Source of the DNA: Candidatus Poseidoniales archaeon
GTDB taxonomy: Archaea; Thermoplasmatota; Poseidoniia; Poseidoniales; Thalassarchaeaceae
Length of the DNA stretch: 52,643 nt
Assembly (NCBI GenBank): GCA_003602515.1
Contig: QQSB01000042.1
Span: forward strand, 1-52,643
Reading direction: 5' to 3'
Part shown: positions 20,901 through 29,140 of the stretch, in pieces
How the letters are laid out: the number at the start of each line of letters is the position of its first letter
Numbering within the stretch: the stretch's first letter is position 1
The notes under the pieces: model-generated
What the model was told of the DNA's origin: nothing
Seen by the model: only the letters and a program-made list of their open reading frames with translations
The model's database searches: none
Program-made: the position numbers and the translations under genes

Positions 20901-22185
20901 ATGAGGAGGGGACGATGCCGTGAGGCAGAGTCTGCTCCTCGCCGTATATGCTCCCATTCAAATCTAGGAATGTTGTTGCCCTCCAAAGCTTGCTTCCATG
21001 GCAAATAAAGGAAGTGTCTAAAATCTCAGATTCATCCAGATTCCTATTCTCGTTCAGATCTAGTCCCGATACAAGCTTAATTCCCGCATATGTGCAATTT
21101 TCTCCAGTGGGCTCGGAAAGGATATCTACCTCATACTCGTAATAGTCTCCAAGATTGGCTGAAATTGTCCCTCCGGAACCTCCGGAGTCACTGATGGTAA
21201 TGGAAGGTGTTGAAGTATAGTTGGCACCCCCATCAGTTACTTCCACGGAGTGTATGACTCCTGTAGAGTAGACGTTTGCCGACAATGATTCTCCAGATCC
21301 GTTTGCAACACCAATCACAATAGTGTCTGAGGACTGGTATCCAGACCCCGAGGAGTCGATTGTAATCGATGTAATTGCACCACTAGCATCTACCGAACCA
21401 ATAGATGCAGTCGCACCGGAGCCATCGCACTGGCACTGGATTACAACCTGATCTGAAGTATCGAATCCGGAACCGCCATCGTTGATTGTTATACTCTCTA
21501 TCCCGGAGCTAACTGCATAGGTCCCCGAGAAGCCCGACCCTCCTCCTCCAGTGGCTGAAAGATTTCCTGAGGCATATCCGCTCCCGGAATCGTCTATCGA
21601 CAATGATGTGATTACATCGCCGTTAGCGAAAGTCTCACAGTAGTATATGGTCTCAATGATTTCGTCGTTGTCTAGAGTCTGGTCAAAGTCGCTATCGAGG
21701 CCATGTTCTATGTAGTCCCCTGGTGAACCACCACAGCCTGATAAGTTAGTTGAAGAGGACTTGAAGAAAACCCTACGCCATCCTGGCGAGTACTCGTATT
21801 CTGAGTTGAGAGTTACTTCGATTTCACCTACATCGAATGTACTTACATTGGAGCGTGATCCATCATCCTTTAGCACCATCTCGCCCTCATCATTCAGCTC
21901 GACTCCAACCATATTTCCAGAGGAGAAGTCGTCTCCATCCCAGGTAATCCCCGAATCAGGAGAAGAAGATAGAGGAGAGTTGGTCACATGGACCCATCCG
22001 TCCAAAATTGTAGAGTTGGTAGGTACAGTGAATCCGTCGACTAAAGTGGGAGTTCCCTCGCTATTGATTACAGAAGGACCAGACCAATTTGATACTCCAG
22101 CATAAGATATCGGAGACAGGATCATCATTAGGGTCATTACAATTGCAAGTCTAGCGCGTTCACTGGGCATACTTATGCTGTGCAT
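14974..22185 (-). CDS. Giant (about 2400 aa) cell-surface protein with signal peptide, beta-rich repeats and C-terminal TM plus acidic tail
   Basis: Start set at MHSISMPSERARLAIVMTLMMILSPISYAG. C-terminal SGMIWIAGSLILLLSLMGAAFYIIRG followed by YDEEYDEEYE. The annotated extension to 22281 reads through the tRNA-Thr gene. Confidence 0.88.
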   Translation of the reverse strand: MHSISMPSERARLAIVMTLMMILSPISYAGVSNWSGPSVINSEGTPTLVDGFTVPTNSTILDGWVHVTNSPLSSSPDSGITWDGDDFSSGNMVGVELNDEGEMVLKDDGSRSNVSTFDVGEIEVTLNSEYEYSPGWRRVFFKSSSTNLSGCGGSPGDYIEHGLDSDFDQTLDNDEIIETIYYCETFANGDVITSLSIDDSGSGYASGNLSATGGGGSGFSGTYAVSSGIESITINDGGSGFDTSDQVVIQCQCDGSGATASIGSVDASGAITSITIDSSGSGYQSSDTIVIGVANGSGESLSANVYSTGVIHSVEVTDGGANYTSTPSITISDSGGSGGTISANLGDYYEYEVDILSEPTGENCTYAGIKLVSGLDLNENRNLDESEILDTSFICHGSKLWRATTFLDLNGSIYGEEQTLPHGIVPSSSTQGLVSAGTMPGEPVPAGTFGHLLIPAQSVPTGPYISTYYLTFDHWFHVDSTSSGGGDGTWVEYRLKSDSTWGEWNFIEPQSGYPSTLSSDAPTPNGAASPVPVFASSSHSGWVTSNFTLSSLPGITESDNVQFRFVIWTHPDSVNERPGWFIDNIQVINEGVELDVWHHGCFTTTSTSCTYNSNAYGVLERNIDLSGTNSTSKIEFNMEWDLEGGSSDNACVELSLNGNTWADISSSTSSTSSDCSARSGPIPGTGYTADDGQTYGDQSGDFRLVSFDIPSGFQDQSSVDIRIIVDTSSSFNYGGNNQDTREGLTISHFRVVDYEGNSLFTEEFEVPSTMSHYGMPDSQGNPSPDDWIHRSLTKGEDSVMLGFEDSTANSPTVSEAPGWSRSTSGTCSSDRCKFTLNKVSPNSGPPKTASFPYAYGIGFSGNYENGIDEARLISPLYEIPMNGTSYLTFDHWSCGEAGWDGGAVFIKVNGGSWQYFDPGWYTGTASSFAGHNLQGMGIFTMDHCTGTAWGGTWSSTSEMTNLRANLDAYKGDSVKFKFAFGSDGYYSLAGWFIDNAGVQISNYGIPGSWISPSLSLANANKFNLGFIDIEGQANEGGWIRGSLLDGSTGAQVPGFSNISFPFSLAGVDSAQFPQVRLKIHMGSDDSEQTPSLSRVVIGGKRVLNADSGQNGWDLSAGVEVVDGLLNATAVTGTVTSDFIFSPRPIKSVTIQGNISSSVSVTVFDKLGNSLGSANKGGTIQFSHQQVGFSASVNLPTNGWIDVLRISSTFSDPSSNSRLDVLDDGIDEWHFPMFDGDDYAYGNLGWQSWIDYGGSLSRSTSLSLDGSNPESLTVLIPESAAVNTGFISIAPDSDGFDAPVTVSVAGSAVSGGSGDSPFTSTLSLAQISGIGLLSPSHYDTSTGRNWIEVPLSVTSTSAQTVSMSSIGVGYMFFENVSGLGPSIEDYLAGIPDEEFEEETDIPLSITSDYGAISLDGSLVYDFMFVNREFSVPNTLYPDGNLVEIVTSHHHLSDNSQIADITLVGSSSDGKTISFMVENSPDGLWGTNSVEPQFSQSYGSSVAPLEASASYVTEAVHADGYVDIEVHWKFNIDWNWDDVDSITWVARANDENGETIWPSTSQSGRLGVNAVENDLQIDSFEIRDEFDRVISNTYDTLFYPFPVQDGSLLNISGTVRFQDQEAKRPSASDFSVALNLSGAIYALQTDDDGQFSGMASIPSGTSSLTLSPLMLRVGPSSSTNGAEDTTGEPPIVEIEVDTNPPVAGSIQVQTPIGLQYVDGMVVPPTTFSPYITISEGEARGETLTLKYWREGLDDLNGDGVADEGEYQYQSSDLSVGLTGEQQVQFLGIDVSAMDNEMIHLYVEGTDWAGLTYQDGGTGGGPGADNSWASVVVAEDVMVEFAGAGLGTGSGGGSTFSLDRITQDSIDYFLIPGKEHTFKVRLDEPNGFHTIDNITVFLCGYSSDFGAFSYEPFSSTLSSPSNSMLQAISASTESITSSVTELSVRFKMSWDLPFDDEDFDCKPRVLVEDGLDQIESEVLSTLSWRLDNRIVAIPSYAEDLTAPIIPALGTSLYLGQGDSFMVSGSVYHEGTGVPIAESTPDLTVLLSMLYGSGNYEATSEVDSSGNFTVEMSLPNFQPVDPVTVLTTSLIGTPGSSHSVSNSDASATVDTKPPTALFNVDAYPDSSLTVIETDSMNSVSVTITINEEIGMNYGPLQVSWAFQRNGQIIPGTEESGEVPWYSSTEGVHVYRGDLDFRPSLEFNIEDGDKVSFWITSTDKAGNEVAGLGGPDNPRTPTIRLVEFDGQYTRSQVTPTKNPLVGDTITIVTYWENPGKSDGTISVGLYEQRIDGTFSPSVSTMVNGPVELYLAPGSTSVRAEFEYIPVAAGQPLLVLVVDDDYGNANYMNVEISDIQVSSLSESSGPNSGMIWIAGSLILLLSLMGAAFYIIRGSTGGGFYDEEYDEEYE

Positions 22186-22236
22186 TATATCAGTTATGAA
22201 CCAATCTACGTAACTGCCGAAAAAGCCTGTTCTGAG

Positions 22237-22311
22237 TGGAGCCACTGGGGGGAATTGAACCCCCGACCTTCGCCTTACCAAGGCGACGCTATACCTCTAA
22301 GCCACAGTGGC
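22237..22311 (-). tRNA. tRNA-Thr (GGT)
   Basis: Reverse strand GCCACTG...TCGCC TTGGTAA GGCGA...CAGTGGC, discriminator T, encoded CCA; anticodon GGT. Confidence 0.95.
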
Positions 22312-22415
22312 AGCACAGCAACGACCGAAGGAGTTGGTTTAATCGTGGCGACTATAGGAAGTCAGACTGTCTTCGAACGTCAGTCTGAAAACCAATGGGC
22401 TGGTGCGCCTCTGTA

Positions 22416-22502
22416 GCCGAGGTCGCATAGCCCGGTATTGCGCGGGCCTGGAAAGCCCGTGGGATTTTTCCCTCGCGAGTTCAAATCTCGCCCTCGGCGC
22501 CA
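22416..22502 (+). tRNA. tRNA-Ser (GGA)
   Basis: GCCGAGG...CGGGC CTGGAAA GCCCG, long variable arm TGGGATTTTTCCCT, T-arm GCGAGTTCAAATCTCGC, CCTCGGC-G-CCA. Confidence 0.95.
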
Positions 22503-22578
22503 ATATCTCCTAAATTGATGCCAATCACCGTACTCAGGGGATGAGTTTCTTATTCAATGTCAATGGCCTAAGAAGAAC

Positions 22579-23736
22579 ATGGAGCAGGCGGCGGAGGGCG
22601 ATTCTACGAATAGTGAAGAACGCCTGATGAATAGGTTGAGTGATTACTCAGTTGGAAATAGATTCTCCAATGTGAACCAACGACTTGGCCTCATTGACAC
22701 ATTATTTACAGAGATAAGGTACAATATTCTCCTAATCAGTAAATTCTGGGGAGTAAAAGAGGGAGTAATGATTGGCTTGTTCGTTGCAGGATTCTTTCTC
22801 GGAACATGGGACTTTGGGATTGGGGAGATTTCAACCGGGGGGGACTACAACAGATGGGGAATTCTAGGTGGCGAGGATAGTGGTTTCTTACACATGAGGG
22901 ATTTAGCCCTGATACTTTCCTTACTTTCGGTAATTTGCTGGGTAGGATTCGTTGTAATGCTTTGGAATAGCTATCCAATAATGAGAGAGAACATGGTCTA
23001 CCTTCTTATCGGAATGGGTTTCATTCAATTTGGCCATATCAAATCACATGCAGACAATCCTTCATTTCCCTGGGATTCAGGAATTGGTGGTTGGGTCTGG
23101 GTAGTAGTCTCCAACCTAGTAATGCTGTTTCTGTCGATCTTTGTGGTTAGGAGAGCCGTTGTTGAGACGAGGGACATTCATGTCCAAAGGAAGCACTCCC
23201 ATCCCGATCCCAGAGTAATAGATAGGGCATGGAAGGATCATAGCCTACAATCTTGGAGTTTGGGGATTGCCGTATGGATAATTGTACTCAACATCAGCTT
23301 CTGGAGTAGTGCCCATTCCATAGCCCCTAGCCCGGGAGATTTAGACTTCAGTTATTCATTGGTTTTTCTTCATCTGATTTCCGGAATTATGGCAACATTT
23401 CTTCTCCTAATGATAGTCTGGTTTCCCGAATTCATGCTCGGTTCGACTGAAGTAAGGATTCAGACATCTAGAGCACGTGAGGTTTCGGGAGAGGTATTTG
23501 AGCCGTTGAAGTCAGAACAAGGGAAATGCCCGGTTTGCAACCAAAAAACAACTGCCATTCGGGAATCTAATGGAGATATCAGCATCCCTTGCGATTCAGA
23601 TGACTGCTCTGGAAAGGGAGTTTCGGGTTCAGAATGTGGACAATGTGGGACTAGGATACCATCCAGAGTTGTTTGTTCAAGTTGTGGATCAAATACGCCC
23701 ATAGGGAGCCACTTTGGTAGGGTTGAGGCTTGGTGA
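22579..23736 (+). CDS. Polytopic membrane protein with C-terminal double zinc-ribbon
   Basis: About six hydrophobic segments, then KCPVCNQKT...IPCDSDDCSG and ECGQCGTRIPSRVVCSSCGSNTPIGSHF. Confidence 0.82.
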   Translation: MEQAAEGDSTNSEERLMNRLSDYSVGNRFSNVNQRLGLIDTLFTEIRYNILLISKFWGVKEGVMIGLFVAGFFLGTWDFGIGEISTGGDYNRWGILGGEDSGFLHMRDLALILSLLSVICWVGFVVMLWNSYPIMRENMVYLLIGMGFIQFGHIKSHADNPSFPWDSGIGGWVWVVVSNLVMLFLSIFVVRRAVVETRDIHVQRKHSHPDPRVIDRAWKDHSLQSWSLGIAVWIIVLNISFWSSAHSIAPSPGDLDFSYSLVFLHLISGIMATFLLLMIVWFPEFMLGSTEVRIQTSRAREVSGEVFEPLKSEQGKCPVCNQKTTAIRESNGDISIPCDSDDCSGKGVSGSECGQCGTRIPSRVVCSSCGSNTPIGSHFGRVEAW

Positions 23737-24890
23737 AGGATCGAGTTGCCGAGTTTCAAGATGCTGGAATCAGCGATATCGAAGAAATATCGAATAAAGA
23801 TGCGGCAAGAATGGTTGTCGCTTTCAGTCTATCAATGCTAATAATTTTGGCATCTTCCATTGCTATACTCTATATTTGGAAGGGCGAGGATCTAGTGATT
23901 GAAAGGCCTTCTCCAGCCCTTTCTTCTTGGGAAACAGAATACAAGGGCCTTACAGGGGTGAGTAACCAAACACTATCCGGGCTCAATGGCGAAGGGGTAG
24001 TTATCTGCGTGGTAGACTCAGGGATAGACCTGAGCCATCCCGATCTCAGTGATCTTGTGCTGAAGGGGTGGCTAGATTCGGTTAATGGCCTCGATGAGCC
24101 GTATGATGACGAAGGGCATGGGACTGCTATGTCTGGCATTATAGTTGCTGATGGGGGTCTGAAAGGGGTTTCCAGGGGAGTAGAGCTACTAGTTGCAAAG
24201 GCGATTGATGACGAAGGCCAGGGAGAATCGAACTCAGTCGCAAATTCTGTAGACTGGTGCGTCCAACAGGGAGCAGACATCATCTCTCTGAGCCTTGGGG
24301 GGGGTCAGAGTATCGGATCCGGATTTTTCACCACCGACGAATTGGGACAATCGGTGGATGAAGCGCTGGATAGCGGAGTTTTCGTAATTGCTTCCGCGGG
24401 AAATGACGGTGAGGACGATGATGGTGATGTGGGTTCACCGGGATCTATAGAGGACGTCATTTGTGTTGGAGGAGTTACTCGCACTGGAGACATCTGGTCA
24501 GGTAGTTCCGAAGGGGACAATGATGGGAGGTTGTGGCCAAATCCAATTCTCCCCAGGAATAATCCGGATAAAAAGCCGGAGATGGTAGCACCTGGGCACG
24601 AAGTACCGGTACTGATGGCATCAGGAGTAGGTAACAGCGGATGGTGGGGTTGGTCCAGCGGCACGTCCGCAGCCACCGCTTGGGTCAGTGGCTCGCTAGC
24701 GCTATTATTGCAAGAAGATTCGAGCCTACAGAGGGAGAATTCCTCCGGTAGGGAATCTATAGAGGCCGTCAAGGAGGCAATTACACAGTACTCGCAAATG
24801 ATGGATGGACAAGACTCCCATGACGATCACTATGGCTACGGGCACCTAAGGATCGATCTACTAGTTTCACATTTTGACGACGGGAACTAG
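23730..24890 (+). CDS. Membrane-tethered subtilisin-like (S8) serine protease
   Basis: N-terminal TM; catalytic Asp VICVVDSGIDLSHPDL, His DDEGHGTAMSGI, Ser SSGTSAATAWVSG. TTG/GTG start overlapping the upstream stop. Confidence 0.92.
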   Translation: MVKDRVAEFQDAGISDIEEISNKDAARMVVAFSLSMLIILASSIAILYIWKGEDLVIERPSPALSSWETEYKGLTGVSNQTLSGLNGEGVVICVVDSGIDLSHPDLSDLVLKGWLDSVNGLDEPYDDEGHGTAMSGIIVADGGLKGVSRGVELLVAKAIDDEGQGESNSVANSVDWCVQQGADIISLSLGGGQSIGSGFFTTDELGQSVDEALDSGVFVIASAGNDGEDDDGDVGSPGSIEDVICVGGVTRTGDIWSGSSEGDNDGRLWPNPILPRNNPDKKPEMVAPGHEVPVLMASGVGNSGWWGWSSGTSAATAWVSGSLALLLQEDSSLQRENSSGRESIEAVKEAITQYSQMMDGQDSHDDHYGYGHLRIDLLVSHFDDGN

Positions 24891-25681
24891 AAACTCTTCA
24901 GAAGTGCCACTAGGGTCCCACCTGTCAAATCTGTGAATCCAACAGAGTGACTATCATTGATACCTTTGACTAGTTCGATCCATTCGTTAAATGATTGAAC
25001 CTTCACCTGTGCAGCAGTTGGTTCAACTCCTTCGGAAAAATCACCCACGTCCCCGGTGGGCACAGTTGGTTCCAAAAGAAGAACCAGACCACCGGGAGAG
25101 GCCAGATCAAATGCAGCTGATGCGGCTGCGACCCTTTCCTCTTCGGGCAAATCGATGATAATTAGATCGAGAGGCATGGGAAGTATCGAATTTACAGCAT
25201 TCTCGGGAATTGCGATGTTGGAGGCTCTTGATGAAGCAGTCTCAGCGAAGACCTCGTGCCATTTCATGGAAATTGATTGTGCCCAACTCTCTGCCTCATA
25301 CCTTCTAATCAATCGGTCTATAATCACACAGAATCTGGTCCCTGGTTCAATAATCCTGAATGTTTCTGGTAGACTATTGGCTCCTTCTCTGGCGTCATGG
25401 CCACTATTTGACCAGAGGTCAAAAAGCCATGCAGAAAGGTGCCCAATCCCCCCACCCACCAGAGTTACGTTCCTAGGTTCAATTCTAGAGCAAACATCCC
25501 TAATTCTAGACCTCACGGATCTAGGCAAAAGAGGTATGTCCATGTGTAGCATCTGTTCCCCAATACTAGAAGCAATCTCAGGTTCTGATTGGTCCCTCGC
25601 TAGGTCCTCTGAGAGGAGGCGTAACATGACATCTGCATCTGACATTTGGGGAAGGCCGGAGCCATTACTGTCATCGCCCAT
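24887..25681 (-). CDS. SAM-dependent methyltransferase-like protein
   Basis: Rossmann-like NVTLVGGGIGHLSAWLFDLW, LDLIIIDLPEEERVAAASAAFDLASPGGLVLLLEP. Confidence 0.5.
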   Translation of the reverse strand: MGDDSNGSGLPQMSDADVMLRLLSEDLARDQSEPEIASSIGEQMLHMDIPLLPRSVRSRIRDVCSRIEPRNVTLVGGGIGHLSAWLFDLWSNSGHDAREGANSLPETFRIIEPGTRFCVIIDRLIRRYEAESWAQSISMKWHEVFAETASSRASNIAIPENAVNSILPMPLDLIIIDLPEEERVAAASAAFDLASPGGLVLLLEPTVPTGDVGDFSEGVEPTAAQVKVQSFNEWIELVKGINDSHSVGFTDLTGGTLVALLKSF

Positions 25682-25750
25682 GTTTCACTCTGACGAGTGT
25701 CACTCTTCAATAGTACTCTAGGATGGGTTGAATACCCTCACTCATCACGA

Positions 25751-26353
25751 ATGAGCATGAGTAAACAAGACGAGGGGCCTTTTTCGGAATGCCCTAGTTG
25801 CGTCGATATTACTGCCCATTCAATCATCAAGAGGGTCACGCAGGGAAAAGGCGAGGATGTCTTAGTCAGATGCAATGAATGTAAGTTTGTTCATAACATA
25901 ATGATTCGCCCCCCAAAACCGGTAATGGTAAAGACGACTTTGTCAGATGGAAGAGAGAGTTTCGGCGTGCAAATAGAGGTAGACGAGGATGAAGAGATTT
26001 CTATTGGCGACATGTTCGAGCATGAGGAGATAACATGGATGGTTACCAGAATTGACAATGATCAATCTCGACCAGAGAAAGTCCTCAGAGCGTCAAAGAT
26101 ATTCTCAATGTGGGCGACCAGATCAGATAAGACCGTAGTTGGCATCACTATGACCAGTGGCGAGATTAGTGAATCTGGAAAATTGGAATGTGAGCCAGAC
26201 AGAGTTTTCTCTTGTGGGTCAATTATTAACTTCGCAGAATCTAGATGGAGGATTAGGGCTATTCATACCGGCAAGGGTAGGACTCTGAACGGAAGTAGAG
26301 TTGCAAATGAGATTCGTAGGATATACTTGCATCCACCAGACAGAGAATATTGA
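25751..26353 (+). CDS. HVO_0476-type zinc-finger protein
   Basis: ECPSCVDITAHSIIKRV...VLVRCNECKFVHNIMIRPPK and downstream domain (GDMFEHEEITWMVTRID...). Start set at MSMSKQDEG. Confidence 0.7.
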   Translation: MSMSKQDEGPFSECPSCVDITAHSIIKRVTQGKGEDVLVRCNECKFVHNIMIRPPKPVMVKTTLSDGRESFGVQIEVDEDEEISIGDMFEHEEITWMVTRIDNDQSRPEKVLRASKIFSMWATRSDKTVVGITMTSGEISESGKLECEPDRVFSCGSIINFAESRWRIRAIHTGKGRTLNGSRVANEIRRIYLHPPDREY

Positions 26354-26368
26354 CGCCCGAATCTAGGA

Positions 26369-28216
26369 TCAGTAGTCCTTGTCTCGCCCCAGCATGGCAG
26401 CACCGAGCAAGGAGGCGCCGGCTACCACGGAAGCGAAGCCAGGAGTGAATCCAGGGGACTCTTTCGAGTCATCTGATTCAGAAACAATGATGGAAACATG
26501 AGCTACTAGATTGGTCGATGCATCATCATCAAGAATCGCTCGCACCATAACCGTCTGATTCCCCTCTATCTGATTTCCTGGCAGGTACTGGAGCCTATCA
26601 ACCAGCATCGTGTGGCTAATGCCAAAATATGAGTCCCCTTCAGAGAAGTCTGGGTGGCTCATCCAGTTATCCCTCATATCCCATGTCCTCCATTGGATTT
26701 CCATTGGCGAACCCTCTATAGAAATAAGGAAAGATTCACCCGGATATAGGTTGATTCGATTTTCTTGTGAGAATTCTGCGAGTATGCTTAGATTGAGATC
26801 TGTATTTAGGCCATAGACGTAGTTGGCGGCCTCAAGTAGTGCAGGCAGACCTTCTACGTGCCCATGGCCATAGACGTTGTTCTGTCTATTCTTCGGGATC
26901 AAATCCTCAGCACATGGCTCATTGGCTAGCATGTAGTGGCATTGTCGATATGTTGATGTCTCTTGCATTATGTTGCGGATATCAAAAGGTGAGAGATCGG
27001 GATTTGCCTGATACATCAGAGCTGCCAGTCCGGCTGCACCGGGCGTAGCCATGCTGGTACCCGAGTACCCTACGTAGCCATCTCCAGAATTGGCCTCAGG
27101 GGCCATTACACTGGATCCTACAAAGGCGATGTTTGGTTTGACCCTTCCTTCTTCGGTGGGCCCTTGGCTAGAGTAAACCGCAATGGAAGTGTCCTTGTCC
27201 AAGGCTCCAACGGTAATCACATCCTCAGCAGAACCGGGAGTGCCAATCTGGGCACTTACTGCTGCGTTTCCAGCGGCGATGAAGAGGGCCACTCCTGACC
27301 TAACCATTTCATTGGCCATCCTGTTCACGCTTTCCTCCTCGCTAGAAGTCCATTCAATCAATCCGAAGCCACCAAGGCTCATGCTAGCTGCTCTGATATT
27401 GAAGTCGTGTCTCTTGTCTACAGTCCATTGCATGCCTGCCATCACCGTTGCAAAGGAGCCCGATCCTCCTTCATCTAGAACCTTGACACCAACTAACTGA
27501 GCCTTTGGTGCCACTCCAACGTATTCGTATGTAGGGGCCCCCGTTCCAGCGGTTATGCCGGCACAGTGAGTCCCGTGACCCTGGTCATCATAGGCCTTCA
27601 CCTCTGTTCCGTTTGTCTTGTCAGGGTTATTCACAGCGTCATAGAAGGCGATTACCTTCGAGTCATTTGACGAATTATCATCATCCAAATCATCGAGCCC
27701 TACATGTTCTGAGTCTATTCCAGTATCAATGATAGAAACTACGCTACCTTCGCCCGTGTAACCGGTTTCCTCCCAGATCATTGGAATTCCATGGACATCA
27801 TTCACATCATTCATTTGGATTGTTAGAATGCCGTCTAATTCGATTAGGACTACGCCGGGCAACTCTGACAATTCTACAATATCTTCTACTGCAACCCTGC
27901 CAGCAATACTATCGATGAGATGATAACGAAACTGGGTCCTGAAGTCTACCTCACGCTCCAACATCTCTTGGTCCTCTGCAGTAGGCTGATGATCGAAATC
28001 TACAATCACGCTAATCGTGTCATTCGCATCTACCCAGTCATGGAGGTCGCTCTCAATTGCAATCCAAATCGCATCATGAATACCATCTCCGTTCAGATCC
28101 ATCGATGTTGAATCCCACCAGTTGGAATCTTCTACCGAATCAGAGATGGCCACTGTCGAAGAGGATAATGGTAGTGAAACCAAGATTGCGAGAATCGCAA
28201 TTGTGACTGGGCGCAT
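26369..28216 (-). CDS. Secreted subtilisin-like serine protease with C-terminal PGF-like anchor
   Basis: Signal peptide MRPVTIAILAILVSLPLSSSTVA; propeptide-like region; VVSIIDTGIDSEHVGL, GHGTHCAGITAG, YSGTSMATPGAAG triad; C-terminus SPGFTPGFASVVAGASLLGAAMLGRDKDY. Confidence 0.92.
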   Translation of the reverse strand: MRPVTIAILAILVSLPLSSSTVAISDSVEDSNWWDSTSMDLNGDGIHDAIWIAIESDLHDWVDANDTISVIVDFDHQPTAEDQEMLEREVDFRTQFRYHLIDSIAGRVAVEDIVELSELPGVVLIELDGILTIQMNDVNDVHGIPMIWEETGYTGEGSVVSIIDTGIDSEHVGLDDLDDDNSSNDSKVIAFYDAVNNPDKTNGTEVKAYDDQGHGTHCAGITAGTGAPTYEYVGVAPKAQLVGVKVLDEGGSGSFATVMAGMQWTVDKRHDFNIRAASMSLGGFGLIEWTSSEEESVNRMANEMVRSGVALFIAAGNAAVSAQIGTPGSAEDVITVGALDKDTSIAVYSSQGPTEEGRVKPNIAFVGSSVMAPEANSGDGYVGYSGTSMATPGAAGLAALMYQANPDLSPFDIRNIMQETSTYRQCHYMLANEPCAEDLIPKNRQNNVYGHGHVEGLPALLEAANYVYGLNTDLNLSILAEFSQENRINLYPGESFLISIEGSPMEIQWRTWDMRDNWMSHPDFSEGDSYFGISHTMLVDRLQYLPGNQIEGNQTVMVRAILDDDASTNLVAHVSIIVSESDDSKESPGFTPGFASVVAGASLLGAAMLGRDKDY

Positions 28217-28268
28217 GATTCGTTCAGGGAGCGGTCGGACTTGAATCAAACGGTTCCAGGACCATGTT

Positions 28269-29102
28269 CTATACAACTTTACTTATTTCTGCGCAATAAG
28301 GGCAATGCTCTCCAATGACGTATTTTTCCGATTTCTGCTCTTCCAGCGACAATGGTTCACGGCACTTGAAGCACATCTGAATGTCAGTCTCTGTTAGATC
28401 AGAATCTACAGCTACGCGTTGATCGAAGACGAAGCAATCGCCGTCCCAATAGGATCCCCCGCATTCTTTGAAATATCCCAGAATTCCGCCTTCGAGTTGC
28501 TTAACGTCTTCAAATCCGGCATTCATCATCACTGCGGAGGCCTTCTCGCATCTTATTCCTCCAGTACAATACATCACTACAGTCTTAGACTTGTACTCCT
28601 CTGGAATTGATGCGATAGCGTTTGGGAAGTCTCTGAACGAGGAAATCCCTAGTTCAAGGGAACCCTCGAAGGAACCGATTCTGGTCTCATAGTCGTTTCT
28701 AGTATCCAAAACCAATATATCTTCCTTGGCGTCCATCAGGTGTTTGAATTCAATTGGTTTGATATATGGGCCAGTAAATTCGGATGGCTTGATTTCGGAA
28801 TCCCCTAGAGAGATGATCTCATTCTTTCTCTTGACGAGCATGCGACGGAAGGGTTGGTAATCTGTACGACTGAATTTAATTGGGATCCCAGAGAATCTCC
28901 TGTCTGACTCAAGATATTGGATGAATTCGCTCACTGATTCCTCGAATCCGGCTAGAAAGAAGTTTATCCCATTGGGACTCAATAGAATCGTCCCCTTGAG
29001 TCCCAAGTCTGTGCATCTGTTCATGAATGGGTCGCGCAATTCGTCTCGATCATGAAGATCAATAAATCGATATCCAGCTATATTGAATACCTGACCGCTC
29101 AT
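28269..29102 (-). CDS. trhO: Rhodanese-family tRNA uridine hydroxylase/oxygenase (TrhO/YceA-like)
   Basis: GTILLSPNGINFFLAG, ILVLDTRNDYETRIGSFEGSLELGISSFRDFP, VVMYCTGGIRCEKASAVMMNAGFEDVKQLEGGILGYF. Confidence 0.88.
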   Translation of the reverse strand: MSGQVFNIAGYRFIDLHDRDELRDPFMNRCTDLGLKGTILLSPNGINFFLAGFEESVSEFIQYLESDRRFSGIPIKFSRTDYQPFRRMLVKRKNEIISLGDSEIKPSEFTGPYIKPIEFKHLMDAKEDILVLDTRNDYETRIGSFEGSLELGISSFRDFPNAIASIPEEYKSKTVVMYCTGGIRCEKASAVMMNAGFEDVKQLEGGILGYFKECGGSYWDGDCFVFDQRVAVDSDLTETDIQMCFKCREPLSLEEQKSEKYVIGEHCPYCAEISKVV

Positions 29103-29140
29103 GATTCATTGCGAAGAGTTTCAATGTAAGAAACTCTGCA

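Noticed and set aside
22186-22281. N-terminal extension of the giant ORF (MVRRRSGVQFPPVAPLRTG...)
   Set aside because: It is a translation through the tRNA-Thr gene on the same strand; the signal peptide begins at MHSISMPSERARL (22185).
24305-24772. 155-aa minus-strand ORF within the S8 protease gene
   Set aside because: Antisense artefact of a well-conserved catalytic domain.
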